Positions 54,782 to 64,000 of a stretch of 64,000 nucleotides of DNA are shown here, piece by piece (the stretch's first letter is position 1; every line of letters starts with the position of its first letter). The stretch is from Alteromonas gilva (GTDB lineage Bacteria; Pseudomonadota; Gammaproteobacteria; Enterobacterales; Alteromonadaceae). A program made the translations under genes and the position numbers. The stretch is taken from assembly GCF_028595265.1 (NCBI RefSeq), contig NZ_JAQQXP010000001.1:2170001-2234000 (forward strand). Reading direction: 5' to 3'. The notes beneath the pieces are model-generated. The model worked only from the letters and a program-made list of their open reading frames with translations. It did no database searches and was not told where the DNA came from.

Positions 54782-56149
54782 ATGATTAAAAAATTTGCAA
54801 TGATTGCAGCAGCCATGTCGGTTGCAATGACAACGGCCAGTGTTCACGCCAAGGTGACAGAAGCCGAAGCGGCGAAACTGGGCAGTGAACTTACGCCTTT
54901 AGGCGGTGAAGTCGCAGGCAATGCTGATGGCTCAATTCCGGCCTGGACTGGTGGCATAACAAAAGCGCCGGCAGGTTACTCGGAAGGGGACTTTCATCCT
55001 GACCCGTATGCCGGTGAAGCACCAGAGTTTGTGATTACCGCCGCTAATTACACACAATATGCAGACCAGTTGTCTGAAGGTTTGAAAAAGATGTTTGAAA
55101 CCTACCCGGACACTTTCCAGCTGCCGGTGTATAAAACACACCGCTCGGCATCAAATCCCGAGTTTGTTTACGAAGCCACTAAAGCCAACGCTACCCGGGC
55201 AACGTTACTTGATGATGGAAACGGCATGTCTGGCGCCGCCATCGGTATTCCGTTTCCTATTCCGGCCAACGGCCTGGAAGCCATCTGGAATCACATTGCC
55301 CGCTATCGCGGTCAGGCGGTACAGCGTAACGGTGGTCAGGCAGCGGTTACCTCCGGTGGTGACTACAACGTCATCGGTTTCGACGAGCAACTGTTAATTC
55401 AGTATTCGCAGGAAAACGCGACACCGGAAAGCCTGTTGGAAAACAATATTTTGTTTATGTTTAAGCAAAAGGTAACGGAGCCGGCTCGCCTGGCTGGTAC
55501 GGCGCTACTGGTGCATGAAACCCTCGATCAGGTTAAAGAACCGCGTAAAGCGTGGACCTACAATACCGGTCAGCGTCGTGTGCGCTTAGCACCGAATATT
55601 GCCTACGATACGCCCGGTACGGCAGCCGACGGATTACGTACTACCGATGATTTCGATATGTTCAATGGCTCACCCAATCGTTACAACTGGGAGCTTAAAG
55701 GCAAGAAAGAAATGTTTGTGGCCTATAATAACTATAAGCTGCACGGTAATGACGTGACCTACGAAGAGATCCTTCAGCCTAATCATGTAAACCCAGATCT
55801 TACCCGTTGGGAAAAGCACCGGGTATGGGTGGTAGAAGCGACACTTAAAGATGGCCTGCGCCATATTTATCAAAAACGTGTATTCTACATTGACGAAGAC
55901 AGCTGGCAGATCCAGTTGGCTGACATGTACGATAATCGCGGTGAATTATACCGGGTAGCAGTGGCATATGGCGTAAACTATTACGAAGTGCCGACCCAGT
56001 GGTCTACGCTGGATGTTTACCATGATTTAAACTCCCGTCGTTATTTAGCTATTGGTCTTGATAACGAGGAAAAGATGTACGATTTCTCGGTACAACCAAG
56101 GGAAGCGGAATTTACACCACAGGCCTTACGCCGCGAAGGCATGAGATAA
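54782..56149 (+). CDS. DUF1329 periplasmic/outer-membrane protein
   Basis: 455 residues with an N-terminal signal peptide (about 1-23, ends VHA). DUF1329 signature near the start: LGSELTPLGGEVAGNADGSI, PAWTGG. The fold is related to LolA/LolB lipid-sorting proteins (from knowledge of the family). Starts 18 bp after the DUF1302 gene; co-transcribed. Probably a partner that moves a hydrophobic molecule to or from the outer-membrane barrel. Confidence 0.9.
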   Translation: MIKKFAMIAAAMSVAMTTASVHAKVTEAEAAKLGSELTPLGGEVAGNADGSIPAWTGGITKAPAGYSEGDFHPDPYAGEAPEFVITAANYTQYADQLSEGLKKMFETYPDTFQLPVYKTHRSASNPEFVYEATKANATRATLLDDGNGMSGAAIGIPFPIPANGLEAIWNHIARYRGQAVQRNGGQAAVTSGGDYNVIGFDEQLLIQYSQENATPESLLENNILFMFKQKVTEPARLAGTALLVHETLDQVKEPRKAWTYNTGQRRVRLAPNIAYDTPGTAADGLRTTDDFDMFNGSPNRYNWELKGKKEMFVAYNNYKLHGNDVTYEEILQPNHVNPDLTRWEKHRVWVVEATLKDGLRHIYQKRVFYIDEDSWQIQLADMYDNRGELYRVAVAYGVNYYEVPTQWSTLDVYHDLNSRRYLAIGLDNEEKMYDFSVQPREAEFTPQALRREGMR

Positions 56150-56154
56150 GTACC

Positions 56155-56330
56155 AGAGGCTGTTGAGCTTTGGTGGGCGAATTTAGGTCTAAATGGCAGC
56201 ATTTTAATCGCGAAACAGACCTGCAGCACCTGGTGGTGCTAAGTCAAAGGTCTGTGACAAAGCGTAAAATGTTTTAATAACGACCCCTTCGGACCGCTGC
56301 AAAAATGGACAGTAAAGTTCAACAGTCCCT
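56155..56330. mobile_element. 176-bp inverted-repeat element (MITE-like)
   Basis: Bounded by 17-bp ends that match as inverted repeats in 14 of 17 positions: AGAGGCTGTTGAGCTTT on the left and, reversed, AGGGACTGTTGAACTTT on the right. The interior is non-coding and has a nested hairpin: ACAGACCT/AGGTCTGT (56215-56222, 56248-56255) around AGCACC/GGTGCT. The element sits just after the DUF1329 stop and before a terminator-like hairpin, as if inserted in that spacer. Target duplication not clear (TA possible). Confidence 0.5.
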
Positions 56331-56332
56331 AT

Positions 56333-56358
56333 AAACGGTTGGCGCTGCCAACCGTTTT
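56333..56358 (+). terminator. Hairpin between DUF1329 and YCF48 genes
   Basis: Eleven-bp stem AAACGGTTGGC / GCCAACCGTTT, 3-nt loop, then T and C. Weak T-tract. May terminate or attenuate DUF1302-DUF1329 transcription; likely the original 3' end before the element above came in. Confidence 0.5.
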
Positions 56359-56398
56359 CCTATATTACGAGTACCTTTTGGGGAGGTTTTACCCGTTA

Positions 56399-57433
56399 AT
56401 GCAAAAATTGAATTCTATGGTGCTGTTACTGTTGTTTTCTTTTCTGGCCAACGCCGAACAGTCTTACCCGGCACCACTTGTTAAAGAATCATTATTACTG
56501 GACGTTGCTGTCGGAGATGTTGCTGTAGCCGTTGGAGAGCGCGGTCACGTGCTGATTAAATCATCTACTGATGATTTTGCTCAGGTGATTGTGCCTACCA
56601 CTACCACACTGACTGCGGTTACGCTTGTCGAACAACAAATATGGGCAGTAGGGCACGACGCGACCATTCTGCATTCACCGGACGGTGGCAGTACCTGGCA
56701 GGTACAAATGCATGCGCCCGAAATGGAACGGCCTTTTTTGGATGTGTTATTTTTTGATAGCCAGCACGGCATCGCCATTGGCGCATATGGATTATTCTAT
56801 CGCACCCTTGATGGTGGCAATAGCTGGTCAGCACAACGCCACGCAGCATTTTTAGACCCCTACGACCGTGAATACCTGGAGCAAATTCGTCAGGAAGACG
56901 AAGCCTTTTATCAGCAGGAATTAAACTCTATTTTACCGCATTTAAACCGCGTAAAACGCCTTGACGAAGACACCTTGCTGCTGGCGGGTGAGGCGGGCCT
57001 GCTGGCGATTAGTACCGACAAAGGCAACAACTGGGAACGTTTGGATGTCAATTATACCGGTTCGTTTTTTGATGTGACACAGTTGGAGTCGGGCCTTATG
57101 GTGGCAGCAGGGTTACGTGGTAATGTGTTTGTCAGTGATGACGGTGAGCAGTGGGATTATGTGAAAACCTGTAACACCGCTACCATCAACAGCATTATAG
57201 AGTACAACGACGCCGTGTATTTTATTGGTAATAACGGTTTTAAGGTTAAGGCGACGCTGCCCATTTCCACCAGCGACTATGACCCTTATGCGGCGCCAAT
57301 AAACTGTGAACCCGCCGCAGGTATCAGCGTGTCTCAGACTGACAGCAAGTCTGCTTTACTCAATGCCGCGATGATCAATGGTCAGTTGTTTGTTACGGCT
57401 GCCGATGGCATTTATTCACTTTCTTTGGATTAA
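56399..57433 (+). CDS. YCF48-like BNR-repeat periplasmic protein
   Basis: 344 residues from the ATG at 56399, giving a clean signal peptide (KLNSMVLLLLFSFLANA). GGGGAGG lies about 12 nt upstream, which is a bit far. Beta-propeller repeats with SPDGGSTWQVQ, TLDGGNSWSAQ and STDKGNNWERL, as in photosystem II assembly factor YCF48 relatives. Next to the RND gene (9 bp), so a partner of it. Role unknown. Confidence 0.85.
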   Translation: MQKLNSMVLLLLFSFLANAEQSYPAPLVKESLLLDVAVGDVAVAVGERGHVLIKSSTDDFAQVIVPTTTTLTAVTLVEQQIWAVGHDATILHSPDGGSTWQVQMHAPEMERPFLDVLFFDSQHGIAIGAYGLFYRTLDGGNSWSAQRHAAFLDPYDREYLEQIRQEDEAFYQQELNSILPHLNRVKRLDEDTLLLAGEAGLLAISTDKGNNWERLDVNYTGSFFDVTQLESGLMVAAGLRGNVFVSDDGEQWDYVKTCNTATINSIIEYNDAVYFIGNNGFKVKATLPISTSDYDPYAAPINCEPAAGISVSQTDSKSALLNAAMINGQLFVTAADGIYSLSLD

Positions 57434-57442
57434 TTACCTTTT

Positions 57443-59764
57443 ATGTCTTCTTTTAGTCAAATAGCAGAGCGACTGATATTTAATAACCGCGTAGCGGTTA
57501 TTATGCTGTTTATTATTGCCACCTTGCTGCTGGCATTTCAGGCCTCGCGTATGCAGTTAGACGCTGGTTTTGAAAAAAACATTCCGCTAAATCATGAATA
57601 CATGCAAACCTACATGGAGCATCGCAAAGATTTTGGCGGTGCCAACAGCGTGCTGGTTGCGGTGTGTGATAAAGACAGCGATATTTTTAACCAGTACTTT
57701 TTTGATACCTTAAAAAATGTTCATGATGAACTGTTTTTTATTAATGGTGTTAACCGTTCGTTGGTGGTGTCGCTGTTTTCACCATCAACCCGTTTTACCG
57801 AGATTGTTGAAGGCGGATTTGCCGGCGGCCCGGTAATACCGGCAGACTTCGATTCCTCTAATCCGCGGGCCCTTAATACCGTTGCGGCCAATATTGAAAA
57901 AGCAAAAATCGTTGGTCGTCAGGTATCCAACAACTACCGCTGTGCTATGGTCACGGCGCAACTGCTGGAGCTCGATCCTGAAACCGGTAAACCGCTCGAT
58001 ACCCTGGCGCTGGCTGAAGATCTGGAGCAGAAGCTGCGCGGTAAGTTTGAAGATGATCAGGTCAGTATTCATATCATCGGTTTTGCGAAAATGATTGGTG
58101 ATGTGGCGGATGGCGCAAAATTTGTTGTGCTGTTTTTTGCCATCGCAATCGTGATCACCACCCTGATGGTGTATTTCTTCTCACGCAACATCATGCTAAC
58201 TATTTTACCCATCGTCTGCTCCGTAATTGCGGTGGTCTGGCAAATGGGTTTATTGACAACCCTGGGCTTCGGACTCGATCCAATGTCTATTCTGGTGCCA
58301 TTTCTGGTGTTTGCCATTGGCGTGAGTCATGGCGTGCAAATGATCAACGCGGTGGAGAAAAATGTCGTCAAAGGCAACCATGCCAAGCAGGCGGCGATGA
58401 CCGCGTTCCGGGCGCTCCTAATCCCCGGTGGTATAGCATTACTGTCTGATACCATTGGATTTTTGACGCTGTTAGTGATTGATATCGGTATTATTCGTGA
58501 GTTAGCCATTACCGCCAGTCTTGGTGTTGCGGTAATCATTCTGACGAACCTGATCCTGTTACCGGTACTAATGAGCTTTATCCGCTTTCCTGAGCATTAT
58601 CTGGATAGATTTGCCGGTAAAGAGGCCCATTCCGTTGGTTTATGGAAACTGCTCGACAAGTGCACCCAAAAAACCACGGCAATTACCATTATTCTTATTA
58701 CCGCAATACTGTTTGCCATTGGTTTTGTCCAGTCGAAGAAAATCCAAATCGGTGATATCCAGGCCGGGGCTGCAGTGTTGCATGCTGATTCCCGTTACAA
58801 TCAGGATACTGCCCTTATCACCAACCGTTTTGAGGTCACCGTTGATTACATATCGGTACTGGTAGAGTCAACGCCGGAAGCCTGTACCCGTTACGACACC
58901 ATGCGGGCGATAGATGATTTTCAGTGGAAAATGACCAATGTGGCCGGGGTTCAGTCAGCGGTGTCTCTGCCGTCGGTGGCAAAGGTCATTAACGCTGGGT
59001 ACAACGAGGGTAATCCCAAATGGCAGATACTACCGCGTAATCAGCAAACCCTGGTGCAGGCGATTGCCCGGGTGCCGACGTCATCAGGCTTGCTCAATGG
59101 CAACTGTTCTGTGATGCCGGTGATACTGTTTATGGAAGATCACAAGGCGCAAACCATTAATCGGGTGGTGGATGCGGTGAAGTCATTCCGTGACGAGTAT
59201 GAATCTGATGAGCTTAAATTCAGCCTGGCCTCGGGGCCGGTCGGCGTGATGGCCGCCACTAACGAAGCGGTGGAAGCGGCTCAGACACCCATGATGCTGT
59301 ACGTCTTTGCGGCGGTGATTATTTTATGTTTACTGAGCTTCCGTTCGCTGCGCGCAACCATTTCGGTGGTATTACCGCTGTATGTTGTGTCGGTATTGGC
59401 TCAGGCGCTGATGACCTACCTAAATATCGGCCTGACGGTCTACACCTTACCGGTTATTGCGCTGGGCGTGGGGATTGGTGTTGATTACGGTATTTATATC
59501 CTGTCAACCATGAATGGCCTGATTAAACAAGGCGTGTCGGTTGAGAACGCGTATCTGGAGGCGCTTAAAGAGCGCGGCAGTGCAGTACTCTTTACCGGCG
59601 TCACGCTGGCAATTGGTGTCAGTACCTGGGTTTTCTCGTCGCTGAAGTTTCAGGTCGACATGGGGATCATGCTGACCTTCATGTTTGTGGTTAATATGCT
59701 TGGCGCTATCGTCGTGTTACCTGCATTAGCCAGAATATTGTGGTTTAATCGCGCTGAAAAATAA
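57443..59764 (+). CDS. RND/MMPL-superfamily transporter
   Basis: 773 residues. Two halves each with a large periplasmic loop after TM1 and about five further helices. Half 1 has GFGLDPMSILVPFLVFAIGVSHG, half 2 has PVIALGVGIGVDYGIYILSTM. Related to hydrophobic-lipid exporters such as HpnN and MmpL. No fusion protein or TolC gene is adjacent; the DUF1302/DUF1329/YCF48 proteins may supply those parts. Terminator follows. Confidence 0.93.
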   Translation: MSSFSQIAERLIFNNRVAVIMLFIIATLLLAFQASRMQLDAGFEKNIPLNHEYMQTYMEHRKDFGGANSVLVAVCDKDSDIFNQYFFDTLKNVHDELFFINGVNRSLVVSLFSPSTRFTEIVEGGFAGGPVIPADFDSSNPRALNTVAANIEKAKIVGRQVSNNYRCAMVTAQLLELDPETGKPLDTLALAEDLEQKLRGKFEDDQVSIHIIGFAKMIGDVADGAKFVVLFFAIAIVITTLMVYFFSRNIMLTILPIVCSVIAVVWQMGLLTTLGFGLDPMSILVPFLVFAIGVSHGVQMINAVEKNVVKGNHAKQAAMTAFRALLIPGGIALLSDTIGFLTLLVIDIGIIRELAITASLGVAVIILTNLILLPVLMSFIRFPEHYLDRFAGKEAHSVGLWKLLDKCTQKTTAITIILITAILFAIGFVQSKKIQIGDIQAGAAVLHADSRYNQDTALITNRFEVTVDYISVLVESTPEACTRYDTMRAIDDFQWKMTNVAGVQSAVSLPSVAKVINAGYNEGNPKWQILPRNQQTLVQAIARVPTSSGLLNGNCSVMPVILFMEDHKAQTINRVVDAVKSFRDEYESDELKFSLASGPVGVMAATNEAVEAAQTPMMLYVFAAVIILCLLSFRSLRATISVVLPLYVVSVLAQALMTYLNIGLTVYTLPVIALGVGIGVDYGIYILSTMNGLIKQGVSVENAYLEALKERGSAVLFTGVTLAIGVSTWVFSSLKFQVDMGIMLTFMFVVNMLGAIVVLPALARILWFNRAEK

Positions 59765-59790
59765 TATTTTTTCGCATAAGTAACCAAAAA

Positions 59791-59815
59791 AGGAGCCATA
59801 ATGGCTCCTTTTTAT
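59791..59815 (+). terminator. Rho-independent terminator after the RND gene
   Basis: Perfect 8-bp stem AGGAGCCA / TGGCTCCT, loop taa, followed by ttttta; A-tract on the left makes it bidirectional. Confidence 0.85.
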
Positions 59816-59946
59816 TTGCATAATCTGAATAGTTACCCAAAATGTAAATATATTGTAAGAGACGGGGTTTTATTTCTGTCTGATTTTAGAGAAAATATGC
59901 TTATACAATCTACACTTAACTAAAAATCACTAATTAGGTAGGGCAC

Positions 59947-62900
59947 ATGACAGTTAACTCTCAGCGCTATTCTGTTTTGCTGGAGAATGTTTTTTCACTC
60001 ATCGATAAAAAAGTCGATGCAAAAAGCCGTAATCATATTCACACCTTTGGCAGACACTTTTTCAAGAATATCTCTCTGGACGATCTGGAGAACCGCAACG
60101 ACAGTGATTTATATGGTGCCACACTGAGCTTGTGGAATACCTTTGCCAATTACGATGCAAAGCAGCCCTACGTACGTGTGTTTAACCCTGAAATTGAAAA
60201 GCACGGCTGGAAATCAAGCCACACTATTGTCGAATTGATTATCCGCGATATGCCGTTTCTCGTCGATTCAATACGGATGTCGCTGAATCGTCTGGGCATT
60301 ACTGCCCATATGCTCATACACAGCCCGATGAATGTTGAGCGCGACAAGCACCACCGGTTAGTTAAGTTTGTCGACAACGCGGAGACCTCGCCGCTGCGCG
60401 AAACGGTCGTGTTTATTGAAGTCGACAGACAAACCAGTAAAGCCGACGTAGACAGGCTGACCAAAGAATTACATTCAACCCTGGACGAAGTGTCGCTGGC
60501 GGTTGGCGACTGGCAGCCCATGCTGGTTAAACTCAATGATATTACCGCGAGTGTGGAAAAAGCCGAACTGCCAATCGATAAAACCAGTAAAGATATCTCC
60601 TTGCGGTTTTTACACTGGCTCAACAATCATAATTTTACCCTCATGGGATACCGTTATTACACGGTCAATGCCATCGAAGGTGACCATCAATGGGTGCCAG
60701 ACAACGACAGCTCCCTGGGTTTAATGAAAAACTCCATCAGTGACAAGCCCCGCTTGCTGTCGAATTTGCCCGCTACCGCCCGTGAAGAAGCGCTGAGTCA
60801 ACGTTTGCTGATCCTCACCAAAACCAATTCCCGTTCACGGGTGCATCGTCCGGCGTACATGGATTATGTTGGGATTAAAGAGTTTAACAGCAAAGGGCAG
60901 GTCACAGGAGAGCATCGCTTCTTAGGCTTATACTCGGCCAGTTTTTATAACAGCAGCACCAAGGATATTCCGCTGCTTGCCGATAAAATTGAGCGTATTT
61001 GTACGTTATCAGAATTTGATCCTGACACTCACGCCTTCAAGGCCTTTAATAATATTGTTGAAACCTATCCGCGTGATGAGCTGTTACAAACGCCAGAAGA
61101 AGACATGGCCGAGATCATCCGGGGTATTTTTCAAATGCAGGAGCGGGGCATTACCCGCTTATTCGTGCGCAGGGATACCTTTGGCCGTTTCTATTCGTGC
61201 ATGGTGTATGTGCCGCGTGAGCGCTACAACACGCAACTGCGTAAAGAAACCCAGGCACTCTTACAACACTCTCTGGGGGCCACGGGGGAGGTAGAATTTA
61301 CCACCTTTTTCTCTGAGTCCGTCTATGCACGAACTCACTACATAGCCCGGGTAGAAGATAACGATGCGGAAATCGACGTGAAGGATATTGAACAAAATAT
61401 TATTGAGTTAACCAAAACCTGGAATGACAGATTGTCGTCGGCGCTGTCTTCTGCCTATGGTGAAGCGAAAGCGAAAAAGCTAGAGCGCAATTACGTTAAT
61501 GCCTTTGCGCCGTCTTATACTGAGTACAACTTACCCACTGCGGCGCTGGTTGATATAGAAAAACTCGAACAGCTCACGCCTGAAGCCAATCTGGGCATGT
61601 TGTTTTATCGTCCCCAGGAAGAGCAGTCAGACAGCCAGGTGGTAAAACTCAAGCTGTTTCATCTGCATGCGCCTATACACCTTTCGGATGTTATGCCGAT
61701 CCTGGAAAACTTTGGTCTGCGGGTGATTGATGAAAGCCCATTTAAAATTCAATGTGCCGACGGCACGCTGAAATGGGTGATGGACTTCACCATGCTGCAT
61801 AAGAGCGGCCACGATCTGGATATGGACAAGGCGCAGCAATTGTTCCAGGACGCCTTTGCCAAGGTCTGGTTTAACGAACTTGAAGATGACGGTTTTAACC
61901 GCTTGGTGCTAAGCGCCGAACTAACCGGTCGGGACGTGACGATTCTGCGTGCGTTTGCAAAATATATGCGCCAAACGGGAAGCAGCTTCAGCCGCGATTA
62001 TATTGCCAATACACTGTCCAATTACCCGGATATTGCGCAACTGTTAGTGTTGTATTTCGGGCAAATTTTTAACCCTACTAAAAAGCCCAGCGCCAAGCGC
62101 CAACAAACGCTGCACGATAAAATTACCACGGCGTTGGATCAGGTCAGCAATCTGGATGACGACAGGATTATCCGTCGTTATCTCGACATGATTGATGCCA
62201 CGCTGCGGACTAACTTTTATCAGCCCGCTGCCGATGGTTCACAAAAACCGTATGTCTCGTTTAAGCTGTTGCCAGAGAAGATCCCCGATATGCCTCTGCC
62301 ACTGCCTAAATACGAGATATTTGTGTACAGCCCTAAAATTGAAGGGGTGCACCTGCGCGGTGGTCGCGTTGCACGTGGCGGTTTACGCTGGTCTGACCGG
62401 CAGGAGGATTTCCGCACCGAAATTCTTGGTCTGGTAAAAGCTCAGCAGGTAAAAAATACCGTGATTGTTCCTGTAGGGGCCAAAGGCGGGTTTGTGTGCA
62501 AGCAAATGCCCGAAGGCGCCAGCCGCCAGGAAATTTTTGAAGAGGGCAAAGCCTGCTACCGCACGTTCATTCGCAGCTTACTTGATATTACCGACAATAT
62601 TGTTGACGGTGAAGTGGTCCACCCTGAGAACGTAGTGCGCCTCGATGACGACGACCCGTATTTAGTTGTTGCGGCAGACAAAGGCACAGCTACTTTCTCT
62701 GACATCGCCAACAGTATTTCTCAGGAATATAACTTTTGGCTGGGTGATGCCTTCGCATCGGGCGGCAGTATTGGCTATGACCATAAAAAGATGGGCATTA
62801 CCGCTCGCGGTGCGTGGGAATCAGTTAAACGTCATTTCCGCGAAATTGGCATCGATTGTCAGACCACCGACTTTACCTGCGTAGGGATTGGCGATATGGC

Positions 62901-64000
62901 CGGAGATGTGTTTGGTAACGGCATGCTGTTGTCAGAACATACCCGCCTGGTTGTTGCTTTTAACCATATGCATATCTTTTTTGACCCGGATCCGGATGCC
63001 GCAAAAAGCTATCAGGAACGTAAGCGCTTGTTTGAAAACCCCAGTCTCACCTGGGATGATTACGACAAGTCGCTGATTTCCAAAGGTGGTGGTGTGTTCA
63101 GCCGGGCCGCCAAGTCGATTCCGTTAAGTGCCGAAATGAAAAGCTGGCTGGGTACCCGTCAGGCAAGTATGACGCCCAACGAGCTCATTCATAACTGCCT
63201 TAAAATGCCCGTCGATCTGATTTGGAACGGCGGTATTGGTACCTATGTTAAGAGCAAAAAAGAGAGCCATACCGACGTTGGCGACCGCGCCAATGACTCA
63301 GTGCGGGTCAACGGTGAACAACTCAAAGCCAAAATTATTGGTGAGGGCGGTAACCTGGGCGCCACACAGTTGGGCCGCATGGAATATGCAGCTAAAGGTG
63401 GCCGAATCAATACCGACTTTATCGACAATGTGGGCGGCGTTGATTGTTCTGACAACGAAGTCAACATCAAGATATTGCTGAATGCGCTGGTCAGTAATGG
63501 TGATTTAACCACCAAGCAGCGTAATAATTTGTTGTATGACATGACCGATGACGTGGCCAAAATAGTCTTGCAGGATTGCTATCGTCAGACCCAGGCAATC
63601 TCGATTACCGAGATGACCGGGGTATCGTCATTAAAAGAGCAGTTGCGCTTTATACATGGGCTGGAGCGCGACGGCGCATTAAATCGCGAGTTGGAGTTTA
63701 TTCCTAACGACGAGGAAATCTCCGACCGTGCGGTGTCTAACCGCGGATTAACCCGCCCGGAGCTGAGCGTGGTAATTGCCTATGGCAAGATGGTACTCAA
63801 AGATCAGCTGAATATTCCTGAGCTGACCGACAACGCGTATCACGGACAATTGCTGATTAGCGCATTTCCGCCGGTACTGCGGGAGCGTTTTGCTGAGCAA
63901 ATGCAACAACACCCGCTGCGCGCTGAAATAATCGCCACCAAGTTAACCAACAACATGGTTAACGATATGGGTGCCAACTTTGTATACCGCATGCAGGAAG
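59947..64000 (+). CDS. gdhB: NAD-specific glutamate dehydrogenase, large type (3' end missing)
   Basis: 1351 codons visible; the frame is open at the window end. The large (about 1600-residue) enzymes convert glutamate to 2-oxoglutarate with NAD+. N-terminal ACT-like regions lead to the catalytic part with GGLRWSDRQEDFRTEILGLVKAQ and the lysine in VPVGAKGGFVCK, and the nucleotide domain with GIGDMAGDVFGNGMLLS. ATG with GGTAGGG a few bases upstream, after an AT-rich spacer. Catabolic enzyme that fits the amino-acid-degrading profile of the window. Confidence 0.95.
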   Translation, partial: MTVNSQRYSVLLENVFSLIDKKVDAKSRNHIHTFGRHFFKNISLDDLENRNDSDLYGATLSLWNTFANYDAKQPYVRVFNPEIEKHGWKSSHTIVELIIRDMPFLVDSIRMSLNRLGITAHMLIHSPMNVERDKHHRLVKFVDNAETSPLRETVVFIEVDRQTSKADVDRLTKELHSTLDEVSLAVGDWQPMLVKLNDITASVEKAELPIDKTSKDISLRFLHWLNNHNFTLMGYRYYTVNAIEGDHQWVPDNDSSLGLMKNSISDKPRLLSNLPATAREEALSQRLLILTKTNSRSRVHRPAYMDYVGIKEFNSKGQVTGEHRFLGLYSASFYNSSTKDIPLLADKIERICTLSEFDPDTHAFKAFNNIVETYPRDELLQTPEEDMAEIIRGIFQMQERGITRLFVRRDTFGRFYSCMVYVPRERYNTQLRKETQALLQHSLGATGEVEFTTFFSESVYARTHYIARVEDNDAEIDVKDIEQNIIELTKTWNDRLSSALSSAYGEAKAKKLERNYVNAFAPSYTEYNLPTAALVDIEKLEQLTPEANLGMLFYRPQEEQSDSQVVKLKLFHLHAPIHLSDVMPILENFGLRVIDESPFKIQCADGTLKWVMDFTMLHKSGHDLDMDKAQQLFQDAFAKVWFNELEDDGFNRLVLSAELTGRDVTILRAFAKYMRQTGSSFSRDYIANTLSNYPDIAQLLVLYFGQIFNPTKKPSAKRQQTLHDKITTALDQVSNLDDDRIIRRYLDMIDATLRTNFYQPAADGSQKPYVSFKLLPEKIPDMPLPLPKYEIFVYSPKIEGVHLRGGRVARGGLRWSDRQEDFRTEILGLVKAQQVKNTVIVPVGAKGGFVCKQMPEGASRQEIFEEGKACYRTFIRSLLDITDNIVDGEVVHPENVVRLDDDDPYLVVAADKGTATFSDIANSISQEYNFWLGDAFASGGSIGYDHKKMGITARGAWESVKRHFREIGIDCQTTDFTCVGIGDMAGDVFGNGMLLSEHTRLVVAFNHMHIFFDPDPDAAKSYQERKRLFENPSLTWDDYDKSLISKGGGVFSRAAKSIPLSAEMKSWLGTRQASMTPNELIHNCLKMPVDLIWNGGIGTYVKSKKESHTDVGDRANDSVRVNGEQLKAKIIGEGGNLGATQLGRMEYAAKGGRINTDFIDNVGGVDCSDNEVNIKILLNALVSNGDLTTKQRNNLLYDMTDDVAKIVLQDCYRQTQAISITEMTGVSSLKEQLRFIHGLERDGALNRELEFIPNDEEISDRAVSNRGLTRPELSVVIAYGKMVLKDQLNIPELTDNAYHGQLLISAFPPVLRERFAEQMQQHPLRAEIIATKLTNNMVNDMGANFVYRMQE

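Overview
The window reads as chromosome of a marine, heterotrophic gammaproteobacterium, most likely in the Alteromonadales (Alteromonadaceae-like). This rests on protein character: CysB, class I fumarase, ProQ-Prc, large NAD-glutamate dehydrogenase, DUF1302/DUF1329, a GlyGly-CTERM subtilase and two Na+-coupled transporters. Two gene orders also match E. coli: pabB-nudL-sdaA, and the free-Met-sulfoxide reductase gene followed by proQ and prc. I do not name a species. Both window edges cut genes: a chemoreceptor on the left and NAD-glutamate dehydrogenase on the right. I found no rRNA, tRNA or CRISPR array.

Layout. 1-8.3 kb: chemoreceptor 3' part, a decayed small membrane-protein gene, DEAD-box helicase, scoAB with a divergent LysR regulator, a second LysR regulator divergent from a DoxX/ring-cleaving dioxygenase pair. 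8.3-15.0 kb: an accessory-looking, rather AT-rich block on the minus strand. It holds a BlaI/M56 (BlaR1-like) pair with a clear operator, four genes of unknown function and an orphan histidine kinase. The M56 gene is followed in the same reading frame by about 220 more codons interrupted only by two TAA stops. 15.2-23.5 kb: cysB, sdaA-nudL-pabB, fumarase, rmuC, methyltransferase. 23.6-31.3 kb: LysE exporter, UbiA prenyltransferase overlapping an SRAP-family gene, and a 1619-residue secreted subtilisin-like protease. 31.6-39.3 kb: branched-chain 2-oxoacid dehydrogenase E1alpha/E1beta/E2, rlmJ, a protein-kinase-like gene and tesB. 39.3-42.4 kb: a candidate small RNA on the minus strand, an alanine-glyoxylate-type aminotransferase and a SpmA/SpmB-like membrane protein. 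42.4-46.8 kb: SIMPL protein, fRMsr, a small acidic protein, ProQ, Prc. 46.8-52.5 kb: NSS transporter, NhaC antiporter, PepN, DUF2835. 52.7-59.8 kb: DUF1302 - DUF1329 - YCF48-like - RND/MMPL gene set. 59.9 kb to the end: gdhB.

How the genes fit together. Much of the window is amino-acid and acyl-CoA catabolism: branched-chain oxoacid dehydrogenase, acetoacetate/succinyl-CoA transferase, TesB, serine dehydratase, glutamate dehydrogenase, PepN, aminotransferase. A secreted protease and Na+-driven uptake fit the same peptide- and amino-acid-consuming lifestyle. The points most worth a second look are the M56 reading frame with two stops, a 176-bp inverted-repeat element after the DUF1329 gene, a minus-strand terminator with no gene in front of it (39.4 kb), the DUF1302/DUF1329/YCF48/RND envelope cluster, and the small acidic protein gene inserted before proQ.
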